Shown: piece by piece, positions 1 to 7,014 of the stretch
How the letters are laid out: each line of letters opens with the position of its first letter
Numbering within the stretch: the first letter of the stretch is position 1
Assembly: GCA_937877455.1 (NCBI GenBank)
Contig: CALFIU010000185.1
Span: forward strand, 1 to 16,762
DNA: 16,762 nt
Source: an uncultured Bacteroidales bacterium
Lineage (GTDB): Bacteria > Bacteroidota > Bacteroidia > Bacteroidales > UBA3824
Direction of reading: 5' to 3'
Program-made: the position numbers and the translations under genes
The notes under the pieces: model-generated
The model's database searches: none
What the model was told of the DNA's origin: nothing
What the model saw: only the letters and a program-made list of their open reading frames with translations

Positions 1-1
1 G

Positions 2-67
2 GGGCGGGTCTATGTGCCCGCCCGCATTGATGTCGATTCAAATGAAATTGACGTGCAGTTGAAATAA
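2..67 (+). repeat. GC-rich hairpin and copy of a dispersed repeat at the window edge
   Basis: A 7-bp perfect inverted repeat (gggcggg at 2-8, cccgccc at 17-23, 8-base loop) starts this segment and stands out in an AT-rich window. It is followed by ttcaaatgaaattgacgtg at 37-55, which recurs with one difference at 16103-16121. One frame is open from base 2 to a TAA at 65-67 (22 codons including the stop, reading GRVYVPARIDVDSNEIDVQ and on), so this could be the 3' end of a gene entering from the left. I favour a non-coding dispersed repeat because the hairpin and the second copy are not explained by a coding sequence. The copy at 16103 has no such hairpin beside it. Confidence 0.45.
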
Positions 68-128
68 ATCACTGAGAAACCTTAAAAACTATACAAAAAG
101 TTATCTTAAAAAATCACAAAACTTATTG

Positions 129-144
129 ATAAACAATTGTTTAT
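129..144. other. 16-bp perfect palindrome downstream of folD
   Basis: ATAAACAATTGTTTAT is a perfect palindrome with no spacer, about 20 bases beyond the folD stop codon. With no loop it is not a classical terminator hairpin, and no T-run follows it on the minus strand. It could be a protein-binding site or chance in AT-rich DNA. Apart from this I see nothing in 68-163. Confidence 0.3.
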
Positions 145-163
145 AAAACACAAAAAAAGTTTA

Positions 164-1033
164 CTATTTTCTATTTTTTGCTGCTTTTAGAGTATTTTTT
201 AGCAACGAGCAAATAGTCATTGGACCAACTCCGCCTGGCACAGGTGTGATAAAAGAAGTTTTTTCTGCTACATTTTCAAAATCAACATCGCCTTTTAGTT
301 TAAATCCACTTTTTGTTTTATCTGATTTAACCCTTGTTGTACCAACATCTATAACCGTAACTCCAGGTTTTACCATATCTGCGGTTACAAATCCTGGTTT
401 TCCAATTGCAGCCACAAGAATATCTGCAGTTTGTGCTATTTCTTTAAGATTTTCAGTGCGGCTGTGGCATACTGTAACGGTAGCGTCAATTCTTTTTTGG
501 CTCATTAATATGCTCAACGGACGACCAACAATGTTGCTCCGACCAATGATAACACAATGTTTACCTACAGTAGGAATGTTGTAACGTTTTAGCAAGTCAA
601 CTATTCCACTTGGAGTTGCACTTACAAAAGTGTCAAGCCCTGCAACAAGTTTACCAAGATTTATAGGATGAAAACCATCAACATCTTTTTGAGGTGCAAC
701 GGCTTCTATTATTTTTTGTTCGTCAATATGTTTTGGTAAAGGCAATTGCACAATAAATCCATCAACTGTTGTGTCGTTATTAAGTTTTTCCACTGCATTA
801 AGCAATTCTTGCTCAGAAATGTTGTCTTCAAAACGAATTAAAGTAGATTTAAAACCAACTTCTTCACACGATTTAATTTTGTGAGCCACATAGGTTTCGC
901 TACCACCATCATGTCCCACAAGTATTGCAGCCAAATGAGGAGCAGTTTTTCCTGCTGCTACCATTTCCTTTACTTCTTGGGCAATTTCTGATTTTATGTC
1001 GCCCGATATTTTTTTTCCGTCGATAAGTTGCAT
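164..1033 (-). CDS. folD: Bifunctional methylenetetrahydrofolate dehydrogenase/cyclohydrolase FolD
   Basis: FolD interconverts 5,10-methylene-, 5,10-methenyl- and 10-formyl-tetrahydrofolate with NADP in the cytoplasm, supplying one-carbon units. The 289-residue product has the family signatures in order: YVAHK with the catalytic lysine at residue 52, DGFIVQLPLP near 91-100, KDVDGFHPIN near 116-125, the Rossmann segment GRSNIVGRP near 164-172, and the C-terminal TPVPGGVGPMT near 263-273. I chose the ATG at 1033 (MQLIDGKK). A longer in-frame form from 1060 adds nine residues, but its ATG lies 4 bases from the terminator at 1064-1110 and FolD proteins usually begin at MQLIDGK. The gene lies downstream of ffh on the same strand, beyond that terminator. 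I find no convincing TAnnTTTG promoter for it, so expression may rely on read-through or on a promoter I cannot see. Confidence 0.97.
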   Translation of the reverse strand: MQLIDGKKISGDIKSEIAQEVKEMVAAGKTAPHLAAILVGHDGGSETYVAHKIKSCEEVGFKSTLIRFEDNISEQELLNAVEKLNNDTTVDGFIVQLPLPKHIDEQKIIEAVAPQKDVDGFHPINLGKLVAGLDTFVSATPSGIVDLLKRYNIPTVGKHCVIIGRSNIVGRPLSILMSQKRIDATVTVCHSRTENLKEIAQTADILVAAIGKPGFVTADMVKPGVTVIDVGTTRVKSDKTKSGFKLKGDVDFENVAEKTSFITPVPGGVGPMTICSLLKNTLKAAKNRK

Positions 1034-1063
1034 ATTTTTATGTTTTATAAATTTCACCATTAT

Positions 1064-1110
1064 AAAAAAACACCAAATAAGCAGTTATATGTCTTATTTA
1101 GTGTTTTTTT
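1064..1110 (-). terminator. Rho-independent terminator of ffh
   Basis: Two 18-base arms (1064-1081 and 1093-1110) pair at 17 of 18 positions around an 11-base loop. On the minus strand the stem ends in seven Ts, as expected for a terminator of ffh, whose stop lies 8 bases upstream. The arms are A-rich on one side and T-rich on the other, so it could act in both directions. It fills the space between ffh and folD. Confidence 0.85.
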
Positions 1111-1117
1111 GTTTAAA

Positions 1118-2455
1118 TTATTTTCTGCCACGCATAGCGTTCATCATTCCAGCCAAACGCCTTCCGCCACCACCAGATAACATTTTCATTACCTTTCTTG
1201 TTTCTTCAAATTGTTTAAGCAATCTGTTTACAATGGTAACACTTGTGCCGCTACCTGCTGCTATTCTTTTTCGACGGCTACCATTAATAATTTCTGGATG
1301 TTGGCGTTCTGCAGGTGTCATCGACATTATTATTGCCTCTATTTCTTTGAATGCGTCATCGCCAATGTCAAGATTTTTAATAGCCTTTCCAACACCAGGG
1401 ATCATTGATGCCAAGTCTTTTAGACTACCCATCTTTTTAATTTGATTGATTTGCGCAAGAAAATCGTTGAAATCAAACTGATCTTTGAGCAATTTTTTCT
1501 GTATTTTGGCAGCTTCTTCGGCGTTGTATTCGTTTTGGAGTTTTTCTGCCAATGATACAATGTCGCCCATACCCAAAATTCTATCTGCCATACGTGAAGG
1601 ATAGAAAATATCCAAGGCATCAATTTTTTCGCCAGAAGATACAAATTTTATAGGCTTATTAACGGTGTATCTAATACTTAATGCTGCACCACCACGCGTA
1701 TCGCCATCGAGTTTTGTAAGTACTACACCATCAAAATTAAGTCTATCATTAAAAGCTTTTGCTGTGTTAACGGCATCCTGACCAGTCATCGAATCCACGA
1801 CAAACAAAATTTCGGTTGGCTTGGTTTTATCTTTTATACGAGAAATTTCGTCCATCATCATGTCGTCCACTGCGGTACGACCAGCTGTGTCTATTATTAC
1901 AACATCGTTTTTATTTTCAATGGCTTGTTTTATTGCGTTTTGGGCAATTTTAACAGGATCTTTGCCGCCTTCTTCTGTATATACAGGAACGTTTATTTGT
2001 CCGGCAAGAACTTTCAATTGGTCTATTGCGGCAGGACGGTAAACGTCGCCTGCAACAAGCAAGGGTTTTTTGCCTTTTTTCATTTTTAAGAAATTGGCAA
2101 ACTTGCCCGAAAATGTAGTTTTTCCGCTACCTTGAAGTCCTGCAATAAGTATTATTGAGGGGTTGTCTTTTAGATTTACTTCGGTTTCTGATGTTCCCAT
2201 AAGGGCTATAAGCTCGTCATGAACTATCTTAACCATCAATTGGTCTGGTTTAAGTTGACCAACAACCTGCGATCCTAATGCTTTTTCTTTTACTTTGTTT
2301 GTAAATTCTTTTACAATATTGTAGTTAACATCGGCATCGAGTAAGGCTCTACGCACTTCTTTGAGCGCATCTACAACGTTAAGTTCGGTAAGCTTAGCGT
2401 CGCCTTTCAATACCTTGAACGATTGTTCGAGTTTTTCTGATAAACTTTCAAACAT
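1118..2455 (-). CDS. ffh: Signal recognition particle GTPase Ffh (SRP54)
   Basis: Ffh is the protein part of the bacterial signal recognition particle. It binds signal sequences at the ribosome, pairs with 4.5S RNA and docks on FtsY to deliver proteins to the membrane. The 445-residue product has a full layout: N domain (1-95), G domain with GLQGSGKTT (106-114), DVYRPAAIDQL (137-147), DTAGR (189-193) and TKLDGD (247-252), then the GMGDIVSLAEK linker (295-305) and a methionine-rich M domain with the RNA-binding helix-turn-helix region MTPAERQHPEIINGSRRKRI (379-398). The tail ends in a glycine, arginine and methionine-rich segment. Length is normal for the family. The gene has its own promoter (2491-2520) and terminator (1064-1110). 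Confidence 0.98.
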   Translation of the reverse strand: MFESLSEKLEQSFKVLKGDAKLTELNVVDALKEVRRALLDADVNYNIVKEFTNKVKEKALGSQVVGQLKPDQLMVKIVHDELIALMGTSETEVNLKDNPSIILIAGLQGSGKTTFSGKFANFLKMKKGKKPLLVAGDVYRPAAIDQLKVLAGQINVPVYTEEGGKDPVKIAQNAIKQAIENKNDVVIIDTAGRTAVDDMMMDEISRIKDKTKPTEILFVVDSMTGQDAVNTAKAFNDRLNFDGVVLTKLDGDTRGGAALSIRYTVNKPIKFVSSGEKIDALDIFYPSRMADRILGMGDIVSLAEKLQNEYNAEEAAKIQKKLLKDQFDFNDFLAQINQIKKMGSLKDLASMIPGVGKAIKNLDIGDDAFKEIEAIIMSMTPAERQHPEIINGSRRKRIAAGSGTSVTIVNRLLKQFEETRKVMKMLSGGGGRRLAGMMNAMRGRK

Positions 2456-2490
2456 TTTTATGTATGTGTTTTTTAGTTTTACTTTTGGGG

Positions 2491-2520
2491 CAAAGATAGT
2501 TTTTTTTATAAATATTCAAT
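2491..2520 (-). promoter_or_regulatory. Bacteroidetes-type housekeeping promoter of ffh
   Basis: On the minus strand a TTG (2518-2520) is followed after 19 bases by TATCTTTG (2491-2498), matching the TAnnTTTG -7 element used by the primary sigma factor in Bacteroidetes. The predicted transcript starts about 30 bases before the ffh ATG. Confidence 0.75.
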
Positions 2521-2575
2521 TACCCAACTGCTAAATATTTGGTTTATCCTGTTGTTTTTTGGTTATTAAATCAAA

Positions 2576-3523
2576 TTATGTTGTTTGATAACCTATTGTT
2601 TTTTCTATCAAATATGTATTTCTATCTGCTGATGTTCTTGAAACAAGTTCGGCTGTAAATCCCGTAAGAAATAGTTGTGTACCAAAAATGATGGTGAGCA
2701 ATCCAAAATAGAAAAGTGGTCTGTCGGTCATTTGCCAACCATTAAAAAACAATTTGGCGATGCTAAGATATGCAAGTATTATAAAACCCACAAAAAAACT
2801 CAACGTACCCATCAAACCAAAAAAGTGCATTGGACTTTTACCAAATTTTGAAACTATGCTTACAGTTAGCAAGTCTAAAAAACCGTTGATAAAACGTTCA
2901 ATTCCGAATTTTGTTACACCATACTTTCGTTTACGGTGTTGAACCACTTTTTCGCCAATTTTTTTAAAACCTGCCTGTTTGGCCAAAACTGGAATGTAAC
3001 GGTGCATTTCTCCATAAACTTCAACACTTTTTACCACCGTATTGCGATATGCCTTTAGTCCACAATTAAAATCATGGAGTTTTATGCCAGTTACCAATCG
3101 AGCTGTAAAGTTAAATAACTTGCTCGGCACGGTTTTGCTAATTGGATCGTAACGTTTTTTCTTCCAACCCGAAACAACATCATATTTCTGCTCTGTTATC
3201 ATTTTATACAACTCGGGAATTTCGTCGGGGCTGTCCTGCATATCGGCATCCATGGTTATAACAACATCGCCAATTGCATTTTTAAAACCTGTATTAAGTG
3301 CTGCCGATTTTCCGTAATTGCGCCTAAATTTTACACCTTTTATATGGCTGTCTTCTTGCGCCATTTTCTCTATTACATGCCAAGAATTGTCGGTGCTACC
3401 ATCGTCAACCATTATTATTTCGTAACTGAAATTGTTTTCAATCATTACCTTGGTAATCCACTCTTTGAGTTCTGGTAGCGACTCATCTTCGTTATATATT
3501 GGAACTATGACGGAAATATCCAT
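2576..3523 (-). CDS. Family 2 glycosyltransferase of the polyprenyl-phosphate sugar transferase type
   Basis: Proteins of this type (DPM1, GtrB and ArnC relatives) move a sugar from a nucleotide donor to a polyprenyl phosphate at the inner face of the cytoplasmic membrane. The 315 residues show a GT-A domain with VDDGSTD (39-45), the metal-binding DADMQDSP (92-99), HDFNCGLKAYR (150-160), MHRYIPVLA (173-181) and the basic HRKRKYGVTKFG segment (196-207). Two membrane helices follow at about 234-256 and 270-291. The gene is the last of a three-gene operon, 9 bases after the DUF4199 gene. That pairing is common in Bacteroidetes. The sugar and the final glycan cannot be read from the sequence. Confidence 0.92.
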   Translation of the reverse strand: MDISVIVPIYNEDESLPELKEWITKVMIENNFSYEIIMVDDGSTDNSWHVIEKMAQEDSHIKGVKFRRNYGKSAALNTGFKNAIGDVVITMDADMQDSPDEIPELYKMITEQKYDVVSGWKKKRYDPISKTVPSKLFNFTARLVTGIKLHDFNCGLKAYRNTVVKSVEVYGEMHRYIPVLAKQAGFKKIGEKVVQHRKRKYGVTKFGIERFINGFLDLLTVSIVSKFGKSPMHFFGLMGTLSFFVGFIILAYLSIAKLFFNGWQMTDRPLFYFGLLTIIFGTQLFLTGFTAELVSRTSADRNTYLIEKTIGYQTT

Positions 3524-3532
3524 TTGTTGTTA

Positions 3533-4087
3533 TTAATTATTGTTGTTGTTAAATGTATTGTTATATTTTTTTGTAAGCCATGCACCTACCAACGAAAACA
3601 TAAACGACAAAAATGTATAACTTATAATGTTAGAAACAATCAACGATGGAATAAATATCTTGTGCATCATTGACTTTATCTGTTCGAGTTCTATGTCGCT
3701 GTAAATATTCCATTTTTCGATATATTTTTGCGACAATTCTATTGTTTCTGCACCAAATTCTGGGTTGTTGAACTTTATGTACAAAACCATAAACAACGAA
3801 ATAATTATAGATGCGCCTATCCCAGCCACCGTTCCATACCATACGTAATGCCAATATTTGTTGGTTGAAACAACTTTTTGCTCTTGTTTTTCTATCTTAA
3901 TAATTTCTGCATTATATTTGCGTTGCCCTATATATACACCGAGAGAAAATACCATATAACATACCATTTGGCTTAATTGTGATGGTGCAAAATTGGTTGT
4001 CAGCAGTATTACAGAGGCAACTATACCGATGTAAAAACCTGTTGTTAGTGAACGATTAAAAAATAAGTGCATCATAAAATTTGCCAA
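3533..4087 (-). CDS. DUF4199-family integral membrane protein
   Basis: The 184-residue protein has four hydrophobic segments at about 14-34, 38-55, 83-105 and 148-170 with a charged loop between the second and third, the layout of the DUF4199 family of Bacteroidetes membrane proteins. The family has no established function, but its members often sit next to a family 2 glycosyltransferase, as here. It begins 3 bases after the DUF1292 gene and ends 9 bases before the glycosyltransferase, so the three are probably co-transcribed. The C-terminus is a short asparagine run encoded by an AAC/AAT repeat, probably a neutral tail. A second ATG at codon 6 is an alternative start. A supporting membrane role for the glycosyltransferase is only an inference. 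Confidence 0.8.
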   Translation of the reverse strand: MANFMMHLFFNRSLTTGFYIGIVASVILLTTNFAPSQLSQMVCYMVFSLGVYIGQRKYNAEIIKIEKQEQKVVSTNKYWHYVWYGTVAGIGASIIISLFMVLYIKFNNPEFGAETIELSQKYIEKWNIYSDIELEQIKSMMHKIFIPSLIVSNIISYTFLSFMFSLVGAWLTKKYNNTFNNNNN

Positions 4088-4090
4088 CGG

Positions 4091-4372
4091 CTATTTTTCA
4101 AACAATTGTGCCACCATGGCATATTCATTTTCATCGTCAATATCTTCGAGAACCTCCTGCCCATTTTCTTGCGATAGTTTCATAAAAACTACTTTGTTTT
4201 CTTCGCCAAAATGTTTTTTTACTTCATCAATGTCGTTGTAATATGGCAAGAGTGCAAGATATTCTGTTCCTTTGTATTTTATTTGATTAGTAATCATATA
4301 ATCTTGCGAAGTGCCGTCTTCTCGCTCTAATGATAACACTTCTACACCAATTTTTTCGTCGTCTTCTGTCAT
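4091..4372 (-). CDS. DUF1292 family small acidic protein
   Basis: This 93-residue protein is strongly acidic and has no membrane segment or signal peptide. The pattern of a short beta-rich domain (VEVLSLEREDGTSQDY), then IKYKGTEYLALLPYYND, an acidic stretch, and the ending ENEYAMVAQLFEK matches the DUF1292 (YrzB-like) family of small cytoplasmic proteins. The role of the family is unknown. It is the first gene of the operon with the DUF4199 protein and the glycosyltransferase. A clear promoter lies 20 bases before its ATG. Confidence 0.78.
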   Translation of the reverse strand: MTEDDEKIGVEVLSLEREDGTSQDYMITNQIKYKGTEYLALLPYYNDIDEVKKHFGEENKVVFMKLSQENGQEVLEDIDDENEYAMVAQLFEK

Positions 4373-4392
4373 TGCTTTATATTTATTTTTGG

Positions 4393-4422
4393 CAAAAATA
4401 AATATTTTTATTTAACGAGCAA
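4393..4422 (-). promoter_or_regulatory. Promoter of the DUF1292-DUF4199-glycosyltransferase operon
   Basis: On the minus strand TTG (4420-4422) and TATTTTTG (4393-4400) are separated by 19 bases, the same geometry as the ffh promoter. The -7 element ends 20 bases before the ATG at 4372. The upstream edge of the promoter is 6 bases from the 7-bp repeat array at 4429-4487. Confidence 0.72.
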
Positions 4423-4428
4423 TGATAA

Positions 4429-4487
4429 TTAAAAATTAAAAATTAAAAATTAAAAATTAAAAATTAAAAATTGAAAATTGAAAATTA
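4429..4487. repeat. 7-bp tandem repeat array (ttaaaaa)
   Basis: Six perfect copies of ttaaaaa (4429-4470) are followed by two ttgaaaa variants (4471-4484) and a partial copy. The array fills the space between the end of the STN-protein gene (4500) and the promoter at 4393-4422. A-runs of five repeat every 7 bases, so every third run is about two helical turns apart. Slipped-strand copy-number change is likely. Confidence 0.9.
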
Positions 4488-4499
4488 AACTATTTTTTT

Positions 4500-5906
4500 T
4501 CAAAAATCCCAAAATATATCTTTTCTCGAAAAAAGTTTGGCATTTTTTTGCAACGATTTTCGTCCTGTAATTTCGGTAATCAAAAGTTGTGAAATTGAAG
4601 TTATATAGTTTTCGTCGCCGTTTTTTTCTGTAATTTTTCTGGTTTCGGTGCCAATACAATTTTGCAAATACCAAATTCCGTCAACAAATTTATAATTAAC
4701 TATATAAGACAGTTTTACAAAATTTATTGCAATAGTATCGCCACTTTTGTTTTTGGCTTGACGAACAATGCTGTCTGGAATTTCAGAAAATTCGAGTTTT
4801 GCTAATGCTTTGGTTTTACAGTCAATAAACATTTTGCCGTTATATTTTGGCAATGCGTATTTTTCTTTTTTAGAAAATTCAACAACGTTACATTGTCTTG
4901 AATCAACGGTGTCAATTCCAGCATAATAATAGTCGTAATATTTTGTACCATTTGGACCTGCAAATTCTTTGCTTCTATTTACAAAATCCATATCCATGTA
5001 GCTGTATGGTCCGCCACGAAGTTTTAAAAACATATCTGGCATTTGTTTAGAAACCATTTTTTTTCCTTTGGTAATAGAAATTTTTGTTTTAGAAAAATCT
5101 GTTCCTGCTGGCTTTAATATTTCGGTTTCGGCTTCTGCACGTGCAATAAATGCCGAATTGGTGTAATAACTTTCGCGATAGAGTGCTTTATACACATTGC
5201 AATGTCTATCGTAGTTTGATTTTGCCTTGGCTGCTACATCGTTTATCATTTGTGTAACGTCTTTTGGCGAAACCACCACTTGTGGCAAACAATAGGTTTT
5301 GGGTTCAAGAACAACCTTGTTTTTACCATTTTCTACAAGCTGTTTTACAGAAATAGTTTGGTTGTAATATCCAAGATAAGAAATAGTTAAACTATCATCA
5401 AGATTTTTCCTAATCAACGATAATTTAAAGTTTCCATTTTCGTCGCTTATAGTGCCGATAAAAGAGTTGTTGAGGCTAATAGTAGCAAACGGCAACGGCT
5501 CTTTTTTTTGCGAATCATAAATATTGCCAGATATTGTTATTTTTGAATTTTCGTTGTTGACATTTTGTCTTTCATAAATAACGATGTTATTGCCTGCTAT
5601 AGTATAAGCGAGATTTTGTGGCAAAACATCATCGAGAACGTCAGAAATTTCGCAATCACTACAACGATATGTTTCTGTTGGCACAGAGTATTTTAAGTTT
5701 GACAATCCATTGGTTATGTTACTATTGCGTAAAAGGTCGGAATTATAAGTAAAATTAACGCCCGATTTTGTGCTAATTCTATCCAACAATGCACAAATAT
5801 CGTTGTCGCGAGTATAAACCGAAACCTTTTTACTTGTTAGGCTCATCTGTGCGAAAGTTGTATTTACACACAACGACAAGACAATTAACATAATTTTTTT
5901 TAACAT
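4500..5906 (-). CDS. Secreted STN and carboxypeptidase-D-like domain protein without a TonB beta-barrel
   Basis: A signal peptide (residues 1-19) is followed by an STN (secretin/TonB short N-terminus) domain at about 26-112, a carboxypeptidase-D regulatory-like domain at about 122-200 (SGNIYDSQKKEPLPFATISL, then GTISDENGNF) and a 260-residue C-terminal region that resembles the non-barrel part of Bacteroidetes carboxypeptidase-like regulatory proteins. STN domains usually take part in cell-surface signalling to FecR-type anti-sigma factors, here normally as the plug extension of a TonB-dependent receptor. This 468-residue protein has no plug or barrel. It starts 11 bases after fecR and is almost surely co-transcribed. 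The protein ends abruptly at DIFWDF with TGA, 12 bases from the repeat array, so the C-terminus may be shortened. Specific function is unknown. Confidence 0.8.
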   Translation of the reverse strand: MLKKIMLIVLSLCVNTTFAQMSLTSKKVSVYTRDNDICALLDRISTKSGVNFTYNSDLLRNSNITNGLSNLKYSVPTETYRCSDCEISDVLDDVLPQNLAYTIAGNNIVIYERQNVNNENSKITISGNIYDSQKKEPLPFATISLNNSFIGTISDENGNFKLSLIRKNLDDSLTISYLGYYNQTISVKQLVENGKNKVVLEPKTYCLPQVVVSPKDVTQMINDVAAKAKSNYDRHCNVYKALYRESYYTNSAFIARAEAETEILKPAGTDFSKTKISITKGKKMVSKQMPDMFLKLRGGPYSYMDMDFVNRSKEFAGPNGTKYYDYYYAGIDTVDSRQCNVVEFSKKEKYALPKYNGKMFIDCKTKALAKLEFSEIPDSIVRQAKNKSGDTIAINFVKLSYIVNYKFVDGIWYLQNCIGTETRKITEKNGDENYITSISQLLITEITGRKSLQKNAKLFSRKDIFWDF

Positions 5907-5917
5907 AACATTCTATT

Positions 5918-6850
5918 TTATTTGCCACCAATTACCCAAACTCCGCTAACAGGACTTTTTTCTACTTTAATGTTAAACGCTGCCGAAATACCAAGCATTA
6001 TATCTTCAAAATTTGAATTTTGATAACGCGATGTTAATTTCAAATTGGCTATTTCTTTGCTATCAAACACAATCTCTTGGCCATAAACATAACATAGTTT
6101 TTCTGCTACTTTTTCGAGTTTACAATCTTTAAATTCGAGCAATTGAGCCTGCCATTGAAGTGGAGCATCTGAGATTTTTGTTTTTTGAAACTTTTTACCA
6201 TTTTGCGCCGTTGCTTGCTCGTTTTTGCCAACAGTAACACTGCTGTTGTTGTTGTCTATTCTAACACAACCATCTGTAACCGAAACTATTACATTTTTAT
6301 CTAACGATGTATTAAGATTAAACTCTGTACCAAGCACAGTAACCTTGGCTTGAGATGTCTCTATTACAAATTTGCTTTTTTCGTCATGTTTAACATCAAA
6401 AAAACCTTCTCCATTAAATTTTACAATTCTATTTTTATTGAAGTTTTGTGGATATTCAATTGTAGCACCATTGTTGAGACAAACAACACTTCCATCAGGC
6501 AAATTTACAACTTCGCAAACCGAGGATGCTGTATATTTAAGCATTTTAGGATTGTTAGAAGGCATTTTAACAAAAACAAACATCACTGCTGCAGCCGCTG
6601 CCACTGCCCAAACTATACTTTTAAGTATCTTAAATCGTGCTTTTGGTTTTAATTTTTCATTTACTTTTTTCCATGCTTCATCGTCTGTTTGCGAAGGTTG
6701 CAAACTATTTTCTATTTGACACAAAAGCATTATATCGTTAAATGCGTCCTCGTTTTCCAAATGCGACTTTTCAAAATCCTGTTTTTCTTCGTTTGACATT
6801 TTGCCAAACAAATATTTGAGGGCTTTTTCTATGTTTTCATCATTTTCCAT
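5918..6850 (-). CDS. FecR family anti-sigma factor with C-terminal DUF4974-like domain
   Basis: FecR-type proteins span the inner membrane, hold an ECF sigma factor at their cytoplasmic N-terminus and receive a signal from an outer-membrane partner through the periplasmic part. The 310 residues fit this: a cytoplasmic region (1-76), one membrane helix (about 77-95), a FecR domain (about 103-200, with LPDGSVVCLNNGATIEYP and VLGTEFNLN) and a C-terminal STN-contacting domain (about 232-308). Bacteroidetes genes of this kind nearly always follow directly after their ECF sigma gene. Here the upstream neighbour is the LysM-protein gene behind a terminator, and the only sigma gene of the window starts at 11464 on the other strand. 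No consensus TAnnTTTG promoter is evident in 6851-6924 (TAGTGTTG at 6873-6880 has one mismatch), which would fit use of an alternative sigma. Confidence 0.9.
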   Translation of the reverse strand: MENDENIEKALKYLFGKMSNEEKQDFEKSHLENEDAFNDIMLLCQIENSLQPSQTDDEAWKKVNEKLKPKARFKILKSIVWAVAAAAAVMFVFVKMPSNNPKMLKYTASSVCEVVNLPDGSVVCLNNGATIEYPQNFNKNRIVKFNGEGFFDVKHDEKSKFVIETSQAKVTVLGTEFNLNTSLDKNVIVSVTDGCVRIDNNNSSVTVGKNEQATAQNGKKFQKTKISDAPLQWQAQLLEFKDCKLEKVAEKLCYVYGQEIVFDSKEIANLKLTSRYQNSNFEDIMLGISAAFNIKVEKSPVSGVWVIGGK

Positions 6851-6924
6851 AACCTTTAGTTTTGTTTTATGACAACACTAAAGCCAAAATCCCCCAAAAT
6901 TAGTTAAAAAAAAGTAAGCATTCT

Positions 6925-6964
6925 ATCAAAAAAGAGGAAATCGTCCGACTTCCTCTTTTTTGAT
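6925..6964 (-). terminator. Strong terminator of the LysM-protein gene
   Basis: Two 15-base arms (6925-6939 and 6950-6964) pair perfectly around a 10-base loop that itself contains TCG/CGA. On the minus strand the GC-containing upper stem is followed by six Ts. It separates the LysM-protein gene (ends 7015) from fecR (starts 6850), so fecR needs its own promoter. The stem is symmetric and could also stop plus-strand transcripts. Confidence 0.88.
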
Positions 6965-7014
6965 ATTTCTAATTAAAATTTTCGTGTATTCAGTTCTTTA
7001 CGTATTAAAAAAAA

